Of a DNA stretch of 40,886 nt, positions 36,117 through 40,886 are shown in pieces. The translations under genes were made by a program, and so were the position numbers. Numbering within the stretch: position 1 is the first letter of the stretch; each line of letters opens with the position of its first letter. The stretch spans positions 1 to 40,886 of the forward strand of contig PBOG01000114.1 in the NCBI GenBank assembly GCA_002724245.1, given 5' to 3'. Source of the stretch: Planctomycetaceae bacterium. GTDB taxonomy: Bacteria; Planctomycetota; Planctomycetia; Pirellulales; Pirellulaceae. The notes below the pieces were generated by a model. That model was not told the DNA's origin, did not search any database, and saw nothing but the letters and a program-made list of their open reading frames with translations.

Positions 36117-36746
36117 TTACGCCGCACGCATCTGGACACGGTCGGAACTCTCACCTGAAGACTCCGCAGTGTTAGTACGGCACGGTGCCGCTTGCATCTC
36201 GTCACTCTCTGCGTCCAGACGTTCTGCGTCCAGACGCTCCAACAACATCCTCTCCTTTTCAATCTCCAATCGCCACGTATCGGCACCGGCGAGTTGCTCC
36301 AGAAACCGCAGTCGCCGTCTGGCTGTTCCCGGGCGTTCGGTATGTCGATACAACGCCGCCAGCATGAGCTGGGCTTCGACGTCGGCTCGATCTAACGCCA
36401 GTAACTGCTCGAGTAGCGTTTGAGCGGTCCACCAATTGCCTCTTAAGTATTCGCCCTGTGCGCGAATAAACAAGTCCTGAAGTCGCGCATCCGAAAAACG
36501 TCGAGTGGCAGCCGCAATGTCATCATATCCAGACCAAAGTCCAGTAATCCAAACGGTCGCCAGCACCAGCCAAATGACTTTAACGCTCCTGGGGTTCACC
36601 GTTTCCGGCCAAAAAAAAGTCACCGTCACGGCCACTTGCAGAAGGCCCGCAAAAACCAGCGCCGCACTCAACGCCAGCCATTCTCCACGGCTTCCCAACC
36701 GAGTCAAACCGGGCCACAGGCACCGTAGCCAGTTCAAGCGTCCCAT
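36117..36746 (-). CDS. Two-helix membrane protein with TPR-like domain
   Basis: Protein of 209 aa. Two hydrophobic helices (about residues 23-46 and 55-74) precede a soluble part with TPR-like spacing (RLQDLFIRAQGEYLRGNWWTAQTLLEQLLALDRADVEAQLMLAALYRHTERPGTARRRL). The C-terminus is charged and carries RLDAERLDAE, the product of a 15-bp duplication, then a Ser/Glu-rich tail. A run of eight T in the coding strand (36611-36618) encodes part of TFFW in helix 1 and could be slippage-prone. It lies between the heptahaem cytochromes and clpC on the same strand; a link to cytochrome assembly is conceivable but unproven. Confidence 0.65.
   Translation of the reverse strand: MGRLNWLRCLWPGLTRLGSRGEWLALSAALVFAGLLQVAVTVTFFWPETVNPRSVKVIWLVLATVWITGLWSGYDDIAAATRRFSDARLQDLFIRAQGEYLRGNWWTAQTLLEQLLALDRADVEAQLMLAALYRHTERPGTARRRLRFLEQLAGADTWRLEIEKERMLLERLDAERLDAESDEMQAAPCRTNTAESSGESSDRVQMRAA
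36208..36237. repeat. 15-bp tandem duplication inside the TPR-like gene
   Basis: TCTGCGTCCAGACGT is followed directly by TCTGCGTCCAGACGC. It keeps the reading frame and adds one RLDAE pentapeptide in the C-terminal helix. Confidence 0.6.
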
Positions 36747-36861
36747 CCAGGTCGCGCTCCGCGAGCATCACGAACGATCCGTCGTTGCGGAGATTGTAGC
36801 GGCCAAGGCCAGAGCCAACAAGGCAAGTATCTGACAGCTCGGGACTTAGAGCGAATTCCGG

Positions 36862-38256
36862 TCAGGGAGCGGGCCTGGCAACAGAACTCTGGGAAGTCTT
36901 TTTCCACCGCTCCATGAATTCCTGAGTCTGATCGCGATAAATTCCGATGAAGTGATCGCGCAGCTCGACAAATTTTGTGCCCTCGGGTGTCTCGAACGGA
37001 GTCGCCTCATCCTTTCGCTTGGGGAGATGGCAATCGATACAGTTTTGGCGAATCGCCGTACCTATTTCACTGGCCATTCCACAGCGTTCCGGTTCATGGC
37101 ACTTCATGCAACGCTCTGAGAAGAGTGACAGCTGGCCTCGTTCAAGCGCATGCGGGTCGTGGCAGGTAGTACAGGTCATTTGCTCACTGCCGATAAAACA
37201 AGGACTCTCACTGAGCCTGGCATACTGATTGTCACTATGAACACCAATGCGATTCTGAGCCTCCAGGGGATCCAGCCGCACGTAATCCGCCAGCTGCTGC
37301 CCAGGCGAATACGTAAAAGAGGGCTGCAGAGGTTCTCCGGGACTGGAATGACAGAACGTACAGAGCTCAATTTCACGCAAACGCCCCAGAGACCCCGGAT
37401 TCACAATATGCCTCGCCACCTGCTCGTCTGGATTATTGCGGTGGAAATCGACATGGTCACGCCCCGCGCCGTGGCATTTCTCACAGGAAATACCCAGCAA
37501 GAACGCCTCCTTGCGGAAGGCATTCTGGGTTGGTTGATCCGGCTCAATCGGATCAAACCAGGTCGCATGGCACTCCAGACAACGCGGAAAAATCCCCCGC
37601 TCAAAATTCGGTTCACCATCCACATACCCTGGGCTATTCTCCCATTTCCCGCTGCCGCTGACGTAAGAGATGGGAAGTTGAAACAACAAGTCAAACTGCC
37701 GCCCATCCGCTGTCAATCCTTGGTGCCAGTACAAATAGCTCTGCCCCAGCTTGCCGCTACCAATCACCATTTCAATCCGTTCAGTCCGCCTCTCCTCTGT
37801 TGAGCCACGTTGCAGAATCCCTGTTTGATAGAACTCATCGCCACGTTGCTCCATCAGGTAACTCAACTTCGGATTACCGGTCTGAAAAACGTTCTGGTCC
37901 GCGGAAAAAGACCCCAGGATCGCTGCTTCGCTCGGCAATTGGGAAGTCAGGTGGTGCGCGGTGTGCCGAAACCCCTCATATTTTTCTTGATGGCACTCGC
38001 GGCAACTCTCTGCCCCCAGAAACGAGACGTCCTGCAGCCCTTCTCGCCCCGTGGCAACCGGAGCAACCTGCTCTTCAGTGACTTCCGGCCATAGAGCTGG
38101 GAGAATCGCAGCAAACAAAAAGCCGATCGCAAAACCAACGACTGCCAGAAGTGTTCCAAGCCGCCTGCTACGCCACCGCCATCCCAGCAAAAAGCCGAGA
38201 ACGGCGATCAGAATGCCGTACACCAATGGAGCAAAATCAACAGCATTACCCGTCAT
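36862..38256 (-). CDS. Membrane-anchored heptahaem c-type cytochrome, paralogue 1
   Basis: Protein of 464 aa with seven CXXCH haem sites at about residues 85, 226, 258, 299, 362, 383 and 406 (CRECH, CLECH, CEKCH, CTFCH, CTTCH, CMKCH, CIDCH). Two N-terminal hydrophobic helices (~10-30 and ~34-56) anchor it, with the haem part outside the membrane. AHH at about 100-102 may supply distal ligands. It shares order, spacing and non-haem motifs (VIGSGKLGQSYLYW, GKWENSPGY, NRIGVHSDNQYARLS) with the next gene. Its ATG overlaps that gene's stop as ATGA, so translation is probably coupled. Likely an electron carrier or terminal reductase subunit; partner and substrate unknown. Confidence 0.85.
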   Translation of the reverse strand: MTGNAVDFAPLVYGILIAVLGFLLGWRWRSRRLGTLLAVVGFAIGFLFAAILPALWPEVTEEQVAPVATGREGLQDVSFLGAESCRECHQEKYEGFRHTAHHLTSQLPSEAAILGSFSADQNVFQTGNPKLSYLMEQRGDEFYQTGILQRGSTEERRTERIEMVIGSGKLGQSYLYWHQGLTADGRQFDLLFQLPISYVSGSGKWENSPGYVDGEPNFERGIFPRCLECHATWFDPIEPDQPTQNAFRKEAFLLGISCEKCHGAGRDHVDFHRNNPDEQVARHIVNPGSLGRLREIELCTFCHSSPGEPLQPSFTYSPGQQLADYVRLDPLEAQNRIGVHSDNQYARLSESPCFIGSEQMTCTTCHDPHALERGQLSLFSERCMKCHEPERCGMASEIGTAIRQNCIDCHLPKRKDEATPFETPEGTKFVELRDHFIGIYRDQTQEFMERWKKTSQSSVARPAP

Positions 38257-39533
38257 TTGGTTTCTGACTCCAAGCCGTTTTGTTTCAGATAAGCCGCACT
38301 GGCAGCCGGGTAGATCCCGATCAGGTGATCTCTCATCTCGACGTAGAAAGTACCCTCGGGAGTTTCAAATGGTGTCTTCTTGTCCTCGTGTTTAAGGACG
38401 TGGCAATCGATGCAATTGTTGTTGAGCTGGGTCCCCAAGGCCCGATGCGTTCCAGTCAATCCAACCTGATGGCACTGCAAACATCGCTGGGAAAACACCG
38501 CCAGATCGCCGCGTTCAAAACGATGCAAATCGTGACAAGTTGTGCAGGTCATTCCCTCCGTTTCTTGAAAACATCGACTTTTACTCAACCGGGCGACCTG
38601 ATTGTTGCTGTGGACGCCAATCCGGTTCTGCTCATCGTACGGGGGCAGTTCGAGAAACTCATCAAGCGCTTTACCGGGACGATAGCTGAACGCTGGCTTG
38701 AGGGGAATTCCAGCTCCGGAGTGACATAAAGAACAAAGTTCGATTTGCCGCTGGGGCGGCAAGGACCCCGGATGGGTAATGTAACGAGGGCTTCCAGCCT
38801 CTGGATGCGCTCGGTGGTAGGTCACGTGCTCAAGTCCGGGACCATGGCATTTTTCACAGGAAATGCCTAACACAAAACGCTCCCGATCGTAGGCATTTAC
38901 CCCGGGTCGCGGGCGAGCAGAAGACTCGAACCAGGTGGTATGACACTCAAGACACCGCGGCTGGATCACACGATCGAAATCCGCCTGGCCGTCATTGTAT
39001 CCAGGACTATTTTCCCACTTGTCACTGGGCGTCACATAAGAAACCGGTAGTTGAAATAGCTCGTGTTCTCCAAACCCATTCGTGCGCCAATACAAAAACG
39101 ACTGCCCTAGCTTGCCGCTCCCTAAGATCAGGTCGATACGTTGCCGCTGGCGATCCGAGCGACCGTTACGAAAACCGACCGCTGACTGAAAAAAACCGTC
39201 TTCGGTCTGCTCCAACTCAAAATGCAGATCGGGATTTGCAGTCTCCATCACCCCGGGAAAAGTCCCCAGCATGGTTTCAGGGCTCGGCAGCAAGGAGGTT
39301 CGATGGTGCGCGGTCCGGGAAAATCCTGAGAACATCTCCGCATGGCAATCACGGCACGCGGTCGCCCCCAAAAACTCCTGGGGACTGGGGGGATCCTTGG
39401 AAACTCCGGCAACCGAATCCCCGGCAGGCATCACGTCCACTGGCTCGGGGTCTGGTGCTGGCCGCAGCAGCACAACCCCTGCCACCAGGCAGGCCACCAG
39501 CGCCAGGATCGTCAAAACAAGGGCAAAACGCAT
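38253..39533 (-). CDS. Membrane-anchored heptahaem c-type cytochrome, paralogue 2
   Basis: Protein of 426 aa from the ATG at 39533, followed at once by a signal-anchor helix (RFALVLTILALVACLVAGVVLL). The frame is open to a TTG at 39632; no start has a strong ribosome site. Seven CXXCH motifs lie at about residues 60, 194, 226, 267, 330, 351 and 374 (CRDCH, CLECH, CEKCH, CSLCH, CTTCH, CLQCH, CIDCH). The first-to-second gap of ~130 residues holds the non-haem block GSGKLGQSFLYW, as in its paralogue, pointing to an ancestral duplication. It differs in having one rather than two N-terminal helices. It is first in the pair and probably forms a complex with the downstream product. Confidence 0.83.
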   Translation of the reverse strand: MRFALVLTILALVACLVAGVVLLRPAPDPEPVDVMPAGDSVAGVSKDPPSPQEFLGATACRDCHAEMFSGFSRTAHHRTSLLPSPETMLGTFPGVMETANPDLHFELEQTEDGFFQSAVGFRNGRSDRQRQRIDLILGSGKLGQSFLYWRTNGFGEHELFQLPVSYVTPSDKWENSPGYNDGQADFDRVIQPRCLECHTTWFESSARPRPGVNAYDRERFVLGISCEKCHGPGLEHVTYHRAHPEAGSPRYITHPGSLPPQRQIELCSLCHSGAGIPLKPAFSYRPGKALDEFLELPPYDEQNRIGVHSNNQVARLSKSRCFQETEGMTCTTCHDLHRFERGDLAVFSQRCLQCHQVGLTGTHRALGTQLNNNCIDCHVLKHEDKKTPFETPEGTFYVEMRDHLIGIYPAASAAYLKQNGLESETK

Positions 39534-39714
39534 CCGGCTGAACCGCCGTTCGACAATCAAAGGAGGACCAACAGAAACGTTGGCCGTGGTCAGCAGAGAG
39601 CGGCCCACCTCCGGTAACCGCCATCCGGGCAAACCCGTTCGCGGGTTGCCAATCTATTATTATCATACGCCCGAATTTGGCCACCTGCGGGATCGGCCGC
39701 TCCCCCCCTGTCTC

Positions 39715-39744
39715 TTGACGTTATTTTATTGGTATCTCTATACT
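39715..39744 (+). promoter_or_regulatory. Sigma-70-like promoter for the PEST-repeat gene
   Basis: TTGACG and TATACT are separated by 18 bp with an AT-rich spacer; each matches five of six consensus bases. It points towards the gene at 39966 and implies a leader of about 215 nt. TATAAT at 39861-39866 could be a second start but lacks a -35. Confidence 0.5.
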
Positions 39745-39785
39745 TGCGCAAAATCAGTCCCGACATCCAGTTATTCGGTACCGGC

Positions 39786-39795
39786 GTTCCGGAAC
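39786..39795. promoter_or_regulatory. Palindrome GTTCCGGAAC in the leader
   Basis: Exact 10-bp palindrome about 42 bp downstream of the -10 hexamer at 39739-39744. It could be an operator; no second copy is visible next to it. Confidence 0.3.
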
Positions 39796-39806
39796 ACCCA
39801 ACTGCC

Positions 39807-39830
39807 CCGACAACCATGAATTGTTGTCGG
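39807..39830 (+). promoter_or_regulatory. Leader hairpin CCGACAAC/GTTGTCGG
   Basis: Perfect 8-bp arms around an eight-base loop (CATGAATT), inside the presumed 5' leader. No T-run follows, so it is an operator, a processing site or a leader stem rather than a terminator. Confidence 0.4.
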
Positions 39831-39965
39831 TATGCAGCGGGACCGCGGCGTCACGACACTTATAATCCTGGTGGGTTCCCCTGGCCGTGCTGGCAGATGG
39901 GGTATTTTCACCGTGGTGGCTGTGCTCCGTCGCACTCACCGATTTGCACGTGGAGTTTTCCAAGC

Positions 39966-40886
39966 ATGAAACCAGAACGCAAACCGAAGCCAGAACTCAA
40001 AGAGGAACAGGAAGCGGACTCTTTGTCCTCGTTGCTGCAAGCTCTCGTGGAAAAATTACCGATCGCACCAGAACTAAGAGTGCCCTTGGTGCTGGTCTTT
40101 CTGGTTGTATTTGTTTTCGCAGGGGTGTGGTACGGGCTGAAAGATCTCAATGAGAGCCGGAATGCGGCAGCATGGCAGGAGTTGTTCCAGGTCGCTGTGC
40201 CACCTTCGTCGACACTAGGTGACAACAGCGAAAACTACGAACGGCTGAATGAGTTCATCGACGAGCAAAAAGTGGCACAAAGCTCCTTGATCTACATGGT
40301 CCCAATGCTTAGTGACAATACGAACGTGATCGCGTGGGCCACGGTCAAATCAGCAAATCTTGCCCTGGCCATGGGTATCAACAGTGCCTACCAGGCCGAC
40401 AAGAATGAAGCGAAAAAACAACTCGAAGCAGCTTGTAAGAAATACGAAGAGGCCCGGGACCTGATCGGCCCAACCAGCAAACAGCACTTAGAACTACACC
40501 GAGAAGCGATCTACGGACTGGCCAAGGCGTACGAAACAAGAATGGCAGTCGCCGAGCGGAATCGCGACGAAAACCACAACGCAGCAGTGAAATACTATGA
40601 AGAGCTGAAAACCCTGGCTTCCGAAAGTGCCCTGGCAGACTTTGCAACGGAACGGCTCACCCAACTTAATGATGAGCAAACAGCTGATGACGGTTTCTAC
40701 AGTTACCTCGCGACATACAAACCAGAGGTGATGGACCCGGTCCTGCCAGACGCGGGGCCGGTTACCCCACCCGACGCAACCCTCACACCCGAATCCACAC
40801 CCGAATCCACACCCGAATCCACACCCGAATCCACACCCGAATCCACACCCGAGTCCACACCCGAGTCCACCGACGATCAAGCCCCC
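39966..40886 (+). CDS. Membrane-anchored TPR-like protein with C-terminal PEST repeats (3' end beyond the window)
   Basis: The frame is open from the ATG at 39966 to the last base of the window (307 codons, no stop), so the gene is partial. A charged N-terminus (KPERKPKPELKEEQEADS) precedes one membrane helix at about residues 39-57 (RVPLVLVFLVVFVFAGVWYG). The outer part is helical with TPR-like repeats (SANLALAMGINSAYQADKNE, KKYEEARDLIGP, YGLAKAYETRMAVAE, AAVKYYEELKTLA), recalling YfgM-type single-pass TPR proteins. It then becomes low-complexity: seven exact PEST tetrapeptides followed by DDQAP. GGAG lies upstream of the ATG, a little far. Function unknown; a scaffold in the cell envelope is likely. 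Confidence 0.75.
   Translation, partial: MKPERKPKPELKEEQEADSLSSLLQALVEKLPIAPELRVPLVLVFLVVFVFAGVWYGLKDLNESRNAAAWQELFQVAVPPSSTLGDNSENYERLNEFIDEQKVAQSSLIYMVPMLSDNTNVIAWATVKSANLALAMGINSAYQADKNEAKKQLEAACKKYEEARDLIGPTSKQHLELHREAIYGLAKAYETRMAVAERNRDENHNAAVKYYEELKTLASESALADFATERLTQLNDEQTADDGFYSYLATYKPEVMDPVLPDAGPVTPPDATLTPESTPESTPESTPESTPESTPESTPESTDDQAP
40785..40868 (+). repeat. 12-bp tandem repeat, seven units, encoding (PEST)7
   Basis: Five copies of ACACCCGAATCC are followed by two of ACACCCGAGTCC, keeping frame and encoding Pro-Glu-Ser-Thr. The near-identity of units at DNA level suggests recent expansion by slippage. On the opposite strand the same DNA gives a spurious Gly/Cys repeat frame. 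Confidence 0.9.

Larger units (their letters stand above)
39534..39965. other. Divergent control region between the heptahaem cytochromes and the PEST-repeat gene
   Basis: The gap of about 430 bp holds no gene. It includes a good plus-strand promoter (39715-39744), a 10-bp palindrome (39786-39795), an 8-bp inverted repeat (39807-39830) and a lone TATAAT (39861-39866). The cytochrome promoter should lie at the lower end, but I cannot point to it. Confidence 0.5.

Noticed and set aside
40494-40880. Minus-strand frame with a Gly-Cys repeat N-terminus
   Set aside because: It is the reverse complement of the PEST-coding tandem repeat; the plus strand has a coherent membrane protein through the same DNA.
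1-40886. CRISPR arrays, tRNA or rRNA genes, insertion sequences, prophage
   Set aside because: No regularly spaced repeats, no tRNA-like cloverleaf noticed, and no transposase, integrase or structural phage protein among the reading frames.

Overview
The window looks like chromosomal DNA of a planctomycete, most likely of the Pirellulales type. The evidence is a DUF1501 (Tat-exported) plus DUF1549/DUF1553 pair, two very large secreted proteins of the 'membrane-bound dehydrogenase / PVC-type haem domain' kind, a ThuA-domain protein, an archaeal/eukaryote-type prolyl-tRNA synthetase, a ThiD2-ThiE fusion and many weakly conserved secreted proteins. Base composition looks even and I see no integrase, transposase, phage gene, CRISPR array, rRNA or tRNA.

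Region by region. 1-9.3 kb is mostly housekeeping and metabolism: a YhaM-like OB/HD phosphohydrolase (-), then on the + strand proS, fliW, csrA, an MqnD-like protein, a small membrane protein, an M20 amidohydrolase and a YbdK-type carboxylate-amine ligase, closed by a convergent diadenylate cyclase with the N-terminal domain layout of archaeal DacZ. 9.6-12.1 kb (-) holds a secreted protein of unknown function and a HEAT-repeat lipoprotein. 12.5-14.7 kb (+) holds a helical cytosolic protein and an SPFH/YdjI-like protein fused to a YbjN/CesT-like domain; both are preceded by nearly the same 15-bp box. 14.8-16.5 kb (-) has ThiD2-ThiE and an uncharacterised acidic protein. 16.7-20.3 kb (-) is a cytochrome-tailed beta-propeller protein and a ThuA protein. 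20.5-22.6 kb (+) is a zinc-ribbon membrane protein followed 11 nt later by an HD phosphohydrolase. 22.8-30.6 kb (-) holds a 1180-residue propeller/HEAT/cytochrome protein ending in a laminin-B-like domain, a Nif3-family protein, DUF1501 and DUF1549/1553. 31.2-39.5 kb (-) holds an ABC exporter, clpC, a small TPR-like membrane protein and two paralogous heptahaem cytochromes whose genes overlap by ATGA. 39.97 kb to the end (+) is an open-ended membrane protein gene finishing in seven exact PEST repeats.

The extracytoplasmic cytochromes, DUF1501/DUF1549 and ThuA proteins fit the usual planctomycete surface apparatus for degrading complex substrates and moving electrons; their substrates cannot be read from sequence. 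fliW and csrA form the flagellin checkpoint pair (FliW sequesters CsrA), although no flagellar structural gene lies nearby. The most unusual items are the SPFH-YbjN fusion with its helical partner, the tandem heptahaem cytochromes, the laminin-B-tailed cytochrome, the DacZ-like cyclase with an RHW motif, and direct repeats or dyads in front of clpC, the ABC exporter and the PEST-repeat gene. All calls come from reading the sequence and remembered family motifs; no search was run.
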